Below are positions 1 to 7,525 of a stretch of DNA of 25,786 bases, one piece after another. The stretch lies in the NCBI GenBank assembly GCA_001797035.1, contig MGOE01000062.1, forward strand, positions 9,761 to 35,546. Direction: 5' to 3'. A model generated the notes under the pieces. The model saw nothing but the letters and a program-made list of their open reading frames with translations. It ran no database searches and was not told the origin of the DNA. Source of the stretch: Chloroflexi bacterium RBG_16_72_14. GTDB taxonomy: Bacteria; Chloroflexota; Limnocylindria; Limnocylindrales; CSP1-4. Position numbers and translations under genes: made by a program. Numbering within the stretch: the stretch's first letter is position 1; each line of letters starts with the position of its first letter.

Positions 1-746
1 CTCCACGAGGTGGCCGCCGGAAGGGCGCTCGCTCCACATCAGGGTGGGGCCGGCCGGGCGCCGCGCGGCGAGCGGGTCGATGACTGCCTGGTGGGCACCG
101 CGGTAGAACAGCCCCGGTCTCGTCTCCTTCTCCGGCCGTCGCACGGCGACGGCGTCGCGCTCGACGATCGCAGCGACCCGCGATGTGGGGTCGTGGAGGT
201 CGCCCACCAGGATCGCCTGGGTCGGGCAGACGACGACGCAGGCGGGCTCGAGGCCGCCGTCGATCCGGTGCGCGCACAGGTTGCACTTCTCGGCCGAGTG
301 GTCCTCGGGGTTGATGAAGATCGCGTCGTACGGGCAGGCGGCGATGCACGCCTTGCAGCCGATGCAGGCCGACTTGTCGAAGTCCACGATGCCATCGGCC
401 CGCCGGAACATCGCCGCGGTCGGACAAGCCGCCACGCACGGCGCATCGGTGCACTGGTTGCAGCGGGTGACCTGGAACACGCGGCGGGCCTGGGGGAAGA
501 CGCCGACGTCGACCGCCTTGACGAAGGTGCGGGTGACGCCGAGCGGGACCTCGTTCTCCGACTTGCAGGCGGTCGTACAGGCGTGGCAGCCGATGCACCG
601 GGTCTGGTCGATGACCTTGATCCAGCGCGACGACCGCTCGACGACGCCCGTGGCGAACCGGTCGGCCGGCATGGCCACGGGCGTGGTGAGGACGCCATCG
701 ACAGCCCCGCTCGAGGCCGTCACCACACGATCGCCCGGCGTGTCAT
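1..746 (-). CDS. 4Fe-4S electron-transfer subunit (DmsB/SoeB-like), partial at left edge
   Basis: This is the beta subunit type of a molybdopterin oxidoreductase: it would carry electrons between a catalytic subunit and a membrane anchor. 248 residues are visible and the frame runs open off the left edge. Four cysteine groups fit four [4Fe-4S] clusters: C50/53/56/60, C95/98/103/107, C127/130/133/137 and C154/157/169/173. This is the DmsB/NrfC/PsrB pattern. No twin-arginine signal is visible, so it is probably cytoplasmic. The ATG at 746 lies 11 nt after the dsrE2 stop, and the short N-terminus before the first cluster could also start at GTG or ATG codons downstream. Being last in a sulfur-oxidation operon, it may be the B subunit of a sulfite dehydrogenase (SoeABC), but the catalytic subunit is not in view. 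A polysulfide reductase or other complex is equally compatible with the sequence. Confidence 0.85.
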
Positions 747-757
747 GGACCCCGCTC

Positions 758-1357
758 TCAGATGAACAGCGTGACGTCGGCGTCGGCCGCCCAGTCGAGA
801 AACGCCGTCGCCCCGCACGCGGGCTCGACGCCGTCGATGAACTCCGACTCCTTGTAGCCGAACACGTCCATCGTCATCCCGCAGGGCTGGAGCTTGACGC
901 CCAGCTCCCGCGCGACGTCGATCAGCTCATCGATCGAGGCAACGCCGTGGTCCTTGAACTGGCGCTTCATCATCGCCGAGGCCATGGGGGTCATGCCGGG
1001 CAGGGCGGTCAGGAGCTGGGGCATCGGGACCGGCATCGGCATCGCGGGGTTGCCGGTCGTGCCGACCTCGAGCTTGCGGTCCTTCTTGAGGATGCCCAGG
1101 CCGTAGAACGTGAAGAAGATCCCGGCCTCCCAGCCGAGCGTCGCTGCCGTCGTCGCCAGGATCAGGGGTGGGTACGCCCAGTCGAGCGTGCCCTTGGTCG
1201 CGATGATCGCGAGCTTCTTGGGCTTCGTCGCCTGCTCGGCCGCCCGGAGCGCGAGGACCTCGTCGACCCGCGCGGTGACCATGCTGTCGACGCGGTCACG
1301 AATGAGGGCATCGAGGTCGCTGACCGCGCCGGTCGCGCGATCCATTGACTCCACCAT
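758..1357 (-). CDS. dsrE2: DsrE2-type (DsrE/DsrF/DrsH-like) sulfur-carrier protein
   Basis: This 199-aa protein belongs to the DsrE/DsrF-like superfamily, whose members bind or transfer sulfane sulfur on a cysteine. The core reads KKLAIIATKGTLDWAYPPLI near residues 47-66. The candidate sulfur-binding cysteine is C159 in CGMTMDVFG, with a second at C181 in the C-terminal GVEPACGATAFL segment. A Met/Pro-rich stretch (about residues 103-130) lies between the two halves. The ATG at 1357 has a good ribosome binding site (GGAAGGGAG, about 9 nt upstream). A longer reading frame extends upstream but runs into the ligase gene. It follows the lipoate ligase by 23 nt in the same operon. DsrE2 proteins are recurrent neighbours of sHdr clusters, which supports a role in sulfur delivery here; the precise donor and acceptor are not known from sequence. 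Confidence 0.88.
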   Translation of the reverse strand: MVESMDRATGAVSDLDALIRDRVDSMVTARVDEVLALRAAEQATKPKKLAIIATKGTLDWAYPPLILATTAATLGWEAGIFFTFYGLGILKKDRKLEVGTTGNPAMPMPVPMPQLLTALPGMTPMASAMMKRQFKDHGVASIDELIDVARELGVKLQPCGMTMDVFGYKESEFIDGVEPACGATAFLDWAADADVTLFI

Positions 1358-1380
1358 GACAGGACGCTCCCTTCCCCGGC

Positions 1381-2481
1381 TCATGCCGGAAGCTCGACGG
1401 CGGTCGCCTTCATGACGGCCGCGACCCAATCACCCGGCTCGACGCCTGGCGCCTCCACCTGGACCCGTTGGCAGTAGCCCTTGACGCGCGCGAGCAGGTC
1501 CGCCTCGCCGAGCGTCGAGCCGATCAGCGCCTCCCCGAGCTCGACCGGCACCGTGGACGGCTCCACGGTGAAGTCGCCGCTGAACGCGATGCCGTCGATG
1601 TGGTCCTCGCGAACCACGACGATGGCCCGGATGAGCCCGCCCGGTGCCTTGTGGGCTCCCTCCGCGACGCGCACGTCCTCGTGGATCCTGACCCCGTGGC
1701 GGCGGAGACCGCCGGCCTCGTGGAGCCAGTCGGCCGATGCGAACCGCTCGTCCAGGCGCTCGGCGAGCGCCACCTCGTCGGGGCGGAGCGCTCCGGGCTC
1801 GATCGGACGCCCGAGGGCCTCCGAGCAGGCGGCGATATAGCGGGCGACCACCGTCTCCCGTGGCGGTGGCGCGCCAAGCTCACGGCGCATCGTGGTCATG
1901 TACTCGGCCAGCGTCTGATGGACCTTGTCCCGGAACTTCTCCGAGGGGACCTTGAGCACCTGCGCCATGGTGTCCACGTCGAAGTCGAACATGAGGCTGC
2001 CGACGACGACCTCGGCGCGATCCATGCGGGCGGCCCCCGTGCCGCCGATCTTGCGACCCGCAACCTGGATGTCGTTGACGGGCCGGTACTCGGCGGCGAT
2101 CCCGAGGCCCCGGTAGGTCTGGACGAGCGTGTCGCAATAGAGCGCGAACCGCGCCTCGACGGTCGCCGGCAGGCGCGCCGCGTCGAAGATCCACTGCGTG
2201 AACAGCTGGTTGCCGTCGAGATAGACGGCACCCCCCCCGATCTCGCGGCGGATGACCGGGAAGCCCAGCCGGGCGCACGTCCCCAGGTCGACCTCGCGAT
2301 CAGCGTCCTGGTGCCGGCCGATCGAGACGTACGGTGCGTCGGGCGACACGAGCATGATCGTGTCCGGCGATCCCTCGCCCATCGCGTAGCCGACCGCGTG
2401 GAAGATGGTCTGCGACCGCAGCGGCGGGAGGGAGCCGAGATCGAGGAGGCGGATCGGTCCGGATTGGCCGTCGGTCGTCAT
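1381..2481 (-). CDS. lplA: Lipoate-protein ligase A family (sLpl-like)
   Basis: This enzyme attaches lipoate (through lipoyl-AMP) to a lysine of a carrier protein. The 366-aa product has the two hallmark blocks of the family: RREIGGGAVYLDGNQ (residues 78-92) for lipoate binding, and PVNDIQVAGRKIGGTGAAR (about 134-152), which carries the catalytic lysine K144. Residues from about 250 on form a second domain like the accessory (LplB-type) domain, so both parts appear to be in one chain. The ATG at 2481 follows GGGGAGG at good spacing; the frame is open further upstream but overlaps the lbpA gene. It lies directly after the two lbpA genes, so the LbpA proteins are its likely substrates. Dedicated ligases of this kind are known companions of sHdr systems. 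The alternative, a general housekeeping ligase, is less likely given the context. Confidence 0.9.
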   Translation of the reverse strand: MTTDGQSGPIRLLDLGSLPPLRSQTIFHAVGYAMGEGSPDTIMLVSPDAPYVSIGRHQDADREVDLGTCARLGFPVIRREIGGGAVYLDGNQLFTQWIFDAARLPATVEARFALYCDTLVQTYRGLGIAAEYRPVNDIQVAGRKIGGTGAARMDRAEVVVGSLMFDFDVDTMAQVLKVPSEKFRDKVHQTLAEYMTTMRRELGAPPPRETVVARYIAACSEALGRPIEPGALRPDEVALAERLDERFASADWLHEAGGLRRHGVRIHEDVRVAEGAHKAPGGLIRAIVVVREDHIDGIAFSGDFTVEPSTVPVELGEALIGSTLGEADLLARVKGYCQRVQVEAPGVEPGDWVAAVMKATAVELPA

Positions 2482-2524
2482 GCTCGGATCCTCCCCTGGA
2501 GATCGGTCCGCTGAATGGCGGTCA

Positions 2525-2977
2525 TCAGTCCGCGCACCGGAAGCAGGAGATGCCCAGCTCATCGATGCGCGCCTCGTAATGGGCGGTCGCCTCGGCTCCG
2601 GTGACCAGACCCGCCGCGACCGGGTCCCACGCATCCGGCTCCAGCCGGACCAGCCAACCCGCCCGGTACGGATCGCGGTTGGCGACCAGGATGTCCGCCC
2701 CGAACGCGGCCTCGTTCGTCGCCGTCACCGTGCCGGCGACGGGTGTCGAAAACGGGCCGGCCCACTTCGCCGTCTCGACCGTCGCGGCGCTCTGGCCCGC
2801 GTCCAGGTGGCGACCGGGCTTCTTGAACAGGATGTGCAGCAGCTTGCCCGCCCGGGACTGCGCGAGGTCGGTCATCCCGAGGATGATGGTTCCGTCGTCC
2901 GCGGGTCGGATCCACACGTCGCGCGGCACGTCGTACCACAGCTCCTCGGGCACCTCACAGCCTCGGTAGACGGTCAT
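2525..2977 (-). CDS. lbpA2: Lipoate-binding GcvH-like protein LbpA, second copy
   Basis: This 150-aa protein resembles the glycine-cleavage H protein but matches the LbpA type used in sulfur oxidation. The lipoyl lysine is K71 in VETAKWAGP, where the Trp after the lysine is typical of LbpA rather than of GcvH. Cysteines occur near both ends: C7 in YRGCEVPEELWY, and C145/C148 in GISCFRC. It starts at the ATG of an ATGA overlap with lbpA1, so translation is probably coupled. No glycine-cleavage genes (gcvP, gcvT) are nearby, which argues against a role in glycine metabolism. It should serve as a swinging arm for sHdr intermediates, loaded by the ligase encoded next. It shares about half its residues with lbpA1 by eye, so the pair is an old duplication rather than a recent one. 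Confidence 0.9.
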   Translation of the reverse strand: MTVYRGCEVPEELWYDVPRDVWIRPADDGTIILGMTDLAQSRAGKLLHILFKKPGRHLDAGQSAATVETAKWAGPFSTPVAGTVTATNEAAFGADILVANRDPYRAGWLVRLEPDAWDPVAAGLVTGAEATAHYEARIDELGISCFRCAD

Positions 2978-3411
2978 CCGCAGCTGATCCCCTCGGACTC
3001 CAGGTACGCCCCGTATTCGTGGACCCCGTGCGCCCCGGTGACCAGCTCGGGTCGCTGGACGGACCAGACCGTGGCCTTGATGCGGGCGATCCAGCCGGTG
3101 CCATAGGGATCGCTGTTGACCAGCGTCGGGTCGGTCGCCAGCGCCTCGTTGACGGCGATGACCTCGCCGTTGACCGGCATCGGCACGGGTCCGACCCATT
3201 TGCCGCTCTCGACCGTGGCCACGCTCTGGCCGCGCTCGAGGACCTTGCCGACCTTCTTGACCGTCACCGCCACGACCCGGGCCGCGAGTTGCTGGGCGGG
3301 GTCCGTGATGCCCACGGTCAGGACGTCGTCACCCTCGTCTCGCACCCAGACGTGCTTCTCGATCCAGTAGTAGAGCTCCTCGGGGAGCTCGCAGCCTCGG
3401 ACCTGGGTCAT
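2974..3411 (-). CDS. lbpA1: Lipoate-binding GcvH-like protein LbpA, first copy
   Basis: This 145-aa H-protein-like carrier has its lipoylation lysine at K71 in VESGKWVGP. As in the second copy, a cysteine sits near the N-terminus (C7 in VRGCELPEELYY) and another at the extreme C-terminus (C144 in GISCG). The start at 3411 has a strong ribosome binding site (AGGAGGG) and overlaps the stop of the preceding gene as ATGA. The stop itself overlaps the start of lbpA2. In sHdr systems LbpA is essential and is thought to carry the sulfur or electron intermediate on its dihydrolipoyl arm. Whether the two copies have different partners cannot be told here. Confidence 0.91.
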   Translation of the reverse strand: MTQVRGCELPEELYYWIEKHVWVRDEGDDVLTVGITDPAQQLAARVVAVTVKKVGKVLERGQSVATVESGKWVGPVPMPVNGEVIAVNEALATDPTLVNSDPYGTGWIARIKATVWSVQRPELVTGAHGVHEYGAYLESEGISCG

Positions 3412-3734
3412 GGTGTCCCTCCTGTGGCCGGCTCCTCGACCGCGATGGGCTGGAGCCCGACCCGCTCGGCATGGGACGCCTGAAGATGGTAGAGGAGCAG
3501 GTCGAACGACACGAGCGCGATCTCGCGCCGGAACTCCTCGAGGAACCCGGGCTCGCGGCCGCGGGGGTTGGCGACCCGTTCCAGCCCCTCATCGCAGAAC
3601 GGGCAGTCGAGCGCGAACTTGAGCGTCCCCTTGACCTCGTCCCTGAACGTCCGGACCAGGTCGGGGTGCGCGGCCCAGAGGTGGGCGTGGATGTCCCGGC
3701 GCCCGCCCTCGACCTCGCAGTACGGGCAGTTCAT
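3408..3734 (-). CDS. Small CxxC/His (zinc-finger-like) protein, unknown function
   Basis: This 108-aa protein has no family I can name. It begins MNCPYCEVEGG and then has His residues at IHAHLWAAH, giving a C-x2-C ... H-x-H-x4-H cluster that looks like a metal site in the first 25 residues. A second CPFC pair near residue 44 is followed by a helical segment ending YHLQASH, which could form a second C2H2-like site. Its ATG forms an ATGA overlap with the gene before it, and its stop overlaps the lbpA1 start, so it is made together with the lipoyl carriers. The start at 3734 is chosen because of that overlap and because the upstream extension is low-complexity. A role as partner, assembly factor or regulator of the LbpA/sHdr system is inference from position only. 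Confidence 0.75.
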   Translation of the reverse strand: MNCPYCEVEGGRRDIHAHLWAAHPDLVRTFRDEVKGTLKFALDCPFCDEGLERVANPRGREPGFLEEFRREIALVSFDLLLYHLQASHAERVGLQPIAVEEPATGGTP

Positions 3735-4228
3735 CGCTCGCCCACCCCGGCCGGTGTCCCGCCGGCCGGTATCCCGCCGGCCGAGCTGACGCCCGCCTCC
3801 AGCGCCTCGACGAGGTCGAGCAGCGCCGTGCCCAGCGGCGTACACGCGACGCGGTCCCCCTCGAGCTCACGACCCACCAGCCCGCCGGACGCCGCGTCGG
3901 CGATCCGCTCGGCCAGGGCGACCCGGTCACCGCGTTCGACCCCCAGGTCGTCGCGCCGCAGCAGCTCCGCCATCGGCACGGCGCCGTCCCGGGTGGCCTC
4001 CAGCAGCCGCAGGGTGGCCGGGTCCCCGGCGGCACCGAGCAGGCGCCCGATGAAGAACCGCAGGCTGGTCGGTGCCGGCAGGTCGACCCGGGGGCCGCCC
4101 TCGCGGAATGCGAACGTCGCGAGACGGTCCTCCGCCCGCATCGCCTGCGCGATCCAGGCACCCAGCCCGGCAGACAGGGCACCGACCAGAGCGCCGTCGT
4201 CCGGTCGCGGCCCGCGCGGCGCACTCAC
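3731..4228 (-). CDS. Unknown protein with winged-helix-like domain
   Basis: This 165-aa protein starts at a GTG that overlaps the stop of the preceding membrane protein (GTGA), with GAGG about 6 nt upstream. Residues about 70-143 look like a winged helix: helices around ATLRLLEATRDG and PMAELLRR, then GLVGRELEGDRVACTPLGTA, which has the shape of a wing followed by the final helix. The first 60 residues are helical without clear motif. The C-terminal tail repeats AGGIP/AGGTP and is encoded by a 15-bp direct repeat (3751-3780). It may be a regulator or a protein-protein adapter; no function is recognised, and the domain reading is by eye. Confidence 0.7.
   Translation of the reverse strand: MSAPRGPRPDDGALVGALSAGLGAWIAQAMRAEDRLATFAFREGGPRVDLPAPTSLRFFIGRLLGAAGDPATLRLLEATRDGAVPMAELLRRDDLGVERGDRVALAERIADAASGGLVGRELEGDRVACTPLGTALLDLVEALEAGVSSAGGIPAGGTPAGVGER
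3751..3780. repeat. 15-bp tandem direct repeat inside a gene tail
   Basis: Two adjacent 15-bp copies, ccggtgtcccgccgg and ccggtatcccgccgg, differ at one base. They encode the AGGTP/AGGIP tail of the winged-helix-like protein just before its stop codon, so the tail probably grew by slippage. Confidence 0.85.
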
Positions 4229-6549
4229 GCGTCGCCTCGCCCGGTGGTCGCGGTCAGCGCCGCCATCTCGCCATGCGCCGCCGCGGCGAGGCCTGCCGCA
4301 CCGGTCGGCCCGTCACCGCCCTCCGCCGTGATCGGCTCGAGGTCGATGGCCGCGGCGACCAGCTCGATCAGGTCCGCGACCACCAGCGAGTCCCCGTTGC
4401 CGGTCGCCTTGGCCGCCGCCGTGTACATCGTGAGGTCCTTGGGGCAGGCGGTCACGAAGTCGACGATGCCGCCGAGCGCCACGGCTTCGCGGATCCGCTG
4501 CTCGGATGGACGTTCGGCGAGTCCACTGTCGTCCATCCAGACACGCCCGCCCCCCGCGCCGCAGCAGAACGTGTTGGCGCCGTTGCGCGGCATCTCGACC
4601 AGCCGGGCACCGATGGCGACCAGGACCTCGCGGGGCGCCCGGGTCACCTCGGCATAGCGCGCCAGGTAGCACGGGTCGTGGTAGGTCACCCGCCGGTCCA
4701 CGCGTCGGCGCGTCGCCAGGTGGCCGTAGTCGAACAGCGCGGCGAGCAGCTGCGAGTAGTGCCAGACCTCATAGCTGCCGCCGAGTTGCGGGTACTCGAA
4801 CCGTAGCGTGTTGAGGGTGTGCGGATCGGTGGTCACGATGCGTCGGAACCGGGCCTTCGACAGCTGGCCGATGTTGTGCTCGGCGAGCAGCTCGAACAGG
4901 CCCTCCTCCCCGGCCCGCCGGATGTCGTTGCCGGCGTTGCGCTCTCCCTCGTACAGGATCCCGAAGTCGACGTCCGCGGCCTGGAACACGCGGGCGACCA
5001 GCCGGGTGGCCTCCTGTACCCGCGCATCGAACGACGCGAAGTCGCCCACGAACCACAGCCAGTCCACGTCCTGCCGCCGTGCGTCGACGATCGGCGTCGG
5101 CAGGCCCTCGGTCCAGCGGCCGCGCGTCCTCCCCGACTGGCCGAAGGAGTTGCCCTGCTTGGCGAGGCTCGTGAACGCCGCCTGGAGGCCCGGCTCGACC
5201 AGGCCCTGGTCGACCAGCGAGCGACGCATGCCGACGATCGTCGGCACGTGCTCGATGCCCACCGGGCAGGCTTCGACACAGGCGAGACAGGTCGTGCACG
5301 ACCACAGCGTCGCCGCGCTGATCAGGCCGCCCGCGAGCAGGCCGCCGCCCGGAGCCTGGGCGCCCACCCCAGGGCCGCTGCCACCGTCGGTGCCGTTGCC
5401 GCCGGCGTGGCCATTGCCGCCGGCGTGGCCGTTCCCGCCGGGAGCGGCGAGCCCGTACTCGCGGTCGGAGCGGCGCTCGTGGAGCGGCGCGAGGATCGCC
5501 CACTCCGCGTCGACCTGCTGGCGCAGGTCGAGCACGAGGTCGCGCGGCGACAGCGGTGCCCCCGACGCCACCGCCGGGCAGGCGGCGTGACAGCGGCCGC
5601 ACTTCGTGCAGGCGTCGGCGTCGACCAGCTGCTTCCAGGTCAGGTCGAAGGTGTCCCGCAGGCCGATGTGGCCGTCCGCCGTGGCGATGGAGGGCAGGAC
5701 CGGCAACCGGCGTCCGGCCAGCGGGGACCGTAGACCGAGGTTCACCGGGTCGGCCAGCATGTGGACGGCCTTCGAGAACGGGATCCAGGCCACGAACGCG
5801 AGCGCGATCGCGGCGTGCGACCACCAGAGGGTCATCCGGGCCGTCTCGGCGGTGGCGGCCGACAGGCCGACCGTCGCCATCAGGCTGCCGAGGACCCAGC
5901 CGACCGGTGACCACACCTCGAACCACGGGAAGTCGTGGGCGACGATCCGGAACGCCTCGAGCATGAAGCCGGACACGCCGAGCAGCGCCAGCCAGCCCAG
6001 GAAGATCCAGTCGCCCGCGACGAAGCCGCGCCGGTCGGTGGTGGCGGGGGAGATGTCGACGCGCCGGTAGTCCAGCTGCGGCTTGTGGAAGCGGAGGCGC
6101 CGCCAGGCCATCGCCCCGATGCCCATCAGCATCGCGAGCCCCAGCACGTCGAGGACCACGGAGTAGCCGATGTAGAACGCGCCCCAGAAGAAGTGCGCGT
6201 CCGGGGCCACGAACGGGATGATGTCGGTGTCGATGGTCAGGATCGCCGTCCCGATGAACAGGACGATGAAGCCCCACATGATCGCCGCATGGGCGACGCC
6301 CGCATACGTGTCGCGCTTGCGGACGGTCGAGTTCGCGGCCACCTCGGCCGACCCGCGCAGCAGCCCGCGGAGGAACCCCGCCCGGTCACCGATCCGGTCC
6401 TCGCGCCGCCCGTGGGCATACTTGCGGAACTTGAGGCCGGTGCCGACCAGGAACACGAGCGTGGCGACCGCCGAAGCGAGGTAGAACAGGAGCTCGCCGG
6501 TGGCGGAAAGCCCCTCGAAGACCTCGCGGCTGACGGTCTGGTCGAGCAT
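4225..6549 (-). CDS. Membrane EtfD/HdrD-like iron-sulfur oxidoreductase
   Basis: This 774-aa membrane protein probably passes electrons from ETF or Hdr partners to the quinone pool. The N-terminal third has about six membrane segments (near 20-39, 84-107, 126-148, 181-200, 214-232, 241-259) with His residues such as H87 and H245, as in NarI-like cytochrome b domains. Two [4Fe-4S] sites follow: C314/317/320/324 and C418/421/424/428. Then come two CCG-like domains. The second keeps C627, C662-C663 and C702, but CPxC is reduced to CPKD. The first has none of its cysteines: the usual positions read N538, D575 and T578. A Gly/Asn/His-rich insert (about 370-405) separates the two cluster sites. It follows etfA by 13 nt, as expected for an ETF:menaquinone oxidoreductase like mycobacterial EtfD. 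The symbol is left blank because HdrD or EtfD naming depends on phylogeny. Confidence 0.88.
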   Translation of the reverse strand: MLDQTVSREVFEGLSATGELLFYLASAVATLVFLVGTGLKFRKYAHGRREDRIGDRAGFLRGLLRGSAEVAANSTVRKRDTYAGVAHAAIMWGFIVLFIGTAILTIDTDIIPFVAPDAHFFWGAFYIGYSVVLDVLGLAMLMGIGAMAWRRLRFHKPQLDYRRVDISPATTDRRGFVAGDWIFLGWLALLGVSGFMLEAFRIVAHDFPWFEVWSPVGWVLGSLMATVGLSAATAETARMTLWWSHAAIALAFVAWIPFSKAVHMLADPVNLGLRSPLAGRRLPVLPSIATADGHIGLRDTFDLTWKQLVDADACTKCGRCHAACPAVASGAPLSPRDLVLDLRQQVDAEWAILAPLHERRSDREYGLAAPGGNGHAGGNGHAGGNGTDGGSGPGVGAQAPGGGLLAGGLISAATLWSCTTCLACVEACPVGIEHVPTIVGMRRSLVDQGLVEPGLQAAFTSLAKQGNSFGQSGRTRGRWTEGLPTPIVDARRQDVDWLWFVGDFASFDARVQEATRLVARVFQAADVDFGILYEGERNAGNDIRRAGEEGLFELLAEHNIGQLSKARFRRIVTTDPHTLNTLRFEYPQLGGSYEVWHYSQLLAALFDYGHLATRRRVDRRVTYHDPCYLARYAEVTRAPREVLVAIGARLVEMPRNGANTFCCGAGGGRVWMDDSGLAERPSEQRIREAVALGGIVDFVTACPKDLTMYTAAAKATGNGDSLVVADLIELVAAAIDLEPITAEGGDGPTGAAGLAAAAHGEMAALTATTGRGDA
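5393..5446. repeat. 18-bp tandem repeat encoding GGNGHA units
   Basis: About three 18-bp units of the type ccattgccgccggcgtgg, the first two copies differing at one base and the third more diverged. They encode the GGNGHAGGNGHAGGNG stretch that inserts between the two iron-sulfur motifs of the membrane EtfD/HdrD-like protein. Confidence 0.85.
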
Positions 6550-6562
6550 CCGGCAGGCGGTC

Positions 6563-7525
6563 TCAGCCGGCCAGCCGGCGGGTCAGCGCCTGGGCGACGT
6601 CGAGCAGGTCCGCCACGGCACCGTAGTGCGCGACCGAGAAGATCGGTGCCCGGGGGTCGGTGTTGACGGCGATGATCAGGTCGGCGCCGCGCATCCCCTC
6701 GAGATGCTCCGGTGCGCCGCTGATGCCGAGCGCCAGGTAGAGCCTCGGCTTGACCTTCAGCCCCGACTTGCCGACCTGCCTCGACCGCGGCAGCCAGCCT
6801 GCGTCGGCAAGGGGTCGCGACACGGACACCGCCCCGCCCAGGGCCGTCGCCAGCTCCTCGACGAGCTCGAGGTTCTCCTGCTCCCCCACGCCCCGGCCGA
6901 CGGACACGAGGACCGTCTCACGGGTGATGTCGACGTCGCCGGCCTCGGGCGCCAGCAGCGCCTTGAACCGGATACGGCCGTCGGTCGCCGGCGGCCCAAG
7001 GCGCTCGACGGGCGGGCTGCCCGCCGCCATCCCCGACTCAACGGGGAACGACCCGGCAACCACCGTCGCGATGCCCCGTCCGTCGGCGAACCGGACGCGG
7101 GCATCGATCTTGCCCGCGTACAGCTGGCAGGTCACGACCGGGGCACCGCCCTCCAGGGCGACCCCGGTCGCGTACGCCGCCAGGGCGAGCCCGGTGGCGG
7201 CCGACAGGCCGGATGCGACGTCCATCCCGGGACCCGTGTTGGCCACCAGGACGAGCCGCGGCGACCGGTCCCGGACGATCGGAACGAGCGCGGCCTGGTA
7301 GCTGCTCGGGCTGAACTCGGCGAAGGCCGGATCGTCGACCGCGATGACCCGGTCGGCCGCCCCGAGGGTGGCCACGAGCGGGTCGACCCCAGAGCCGAGG
7401 ACCACGGCGATCGCCTGACCGCCGGTCTCGGCGGCCAGCGCGCGGGCACGGCCCAGCAGCTCGAAGGTCGGGTCCAGGACGGTGCCTGCCCGATGCTCGA
7501 CCAGGACGAGGATGTCGTCGCTCAT
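6563..7525 (-). CDS. etfA: Electron transfer flavoprotein alpha subunit
   Basis: This 320-aa subunit binds FAD in the ETF heterodimer. The C-terminal FAD domain is clear: VSVGRGVGEQENLELVEEL, then SRPLADAGWLPRSRQVGKSG, KPRLYLALGISGAPEHLEGM and AVNTDPRAPIFSVAHYG, the standard order of the family. The N-terminal domain begins ILVLVEHRAG. The ATG at 7525 overlaps the etfB stop as ATGA; the much longer upstream frame is only the antiparallel overlap with etfB and should not be used. The subunit is followed by the membrane EtfD-like gene, so the pair probably forms an ETF-to-quinone route. Here the electron donor is more likely the sHdr/LbpA system than an acyl-CoA dehydrogenase, since none is nearby. 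Confidence 0.95.
   Translation of the reverse strand: MSDDILVLVEHRAGTVLDPTFELLGRARALAAETGGQAIAVVLGSGVDPLVATLGAADRVIAVDDPAFAEFSPSSYQAALVPIVRDRSPRLVLVANTGPGMDVASGLSAATGLALAAYATGVALEGGAPVVTCQLYAGKIDARVRFADGRGIATVVAGSFPVESGMAAGSPPVERLGPPATDGRIRFKALLAPEAGDVDITRETVLVSVGRGVGEQENLELVEELATALGGAVSVSRPLADAGWLPRSRQVGKSGLKVKPRLYLALGISGAPEHLEGMRGADLIIAVNTDPRAPIFSVAHYGAVADLLDVAQALTRRLAG

Noticed and set aside
10..765. Long plus-strand open frames over the sulfur operon (for example 10-765, 185-1348 and 1468-2514)
   Set aside because: They are antisense shadows of clear minus-strand genes: Arg/Ala/Gly-rich, without family motifs, and common in GC-rich DNA.
2525..3411. GcvH of the glycine cleavage system
   Set aside because: The lipoyl motif has the LbpA-type KW, there are no gcvP or gcvT genes, and the neighbours are sHdr genes and a lipoate ligase.
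6563..7525. ETF for fatty-acid oxidation
   Set aside because: No acyl-CoA dehydrogenase or beta-oxidation gene is nearby, and the genes are embedded in the sHdr operon. A dual role cannot be excluded.
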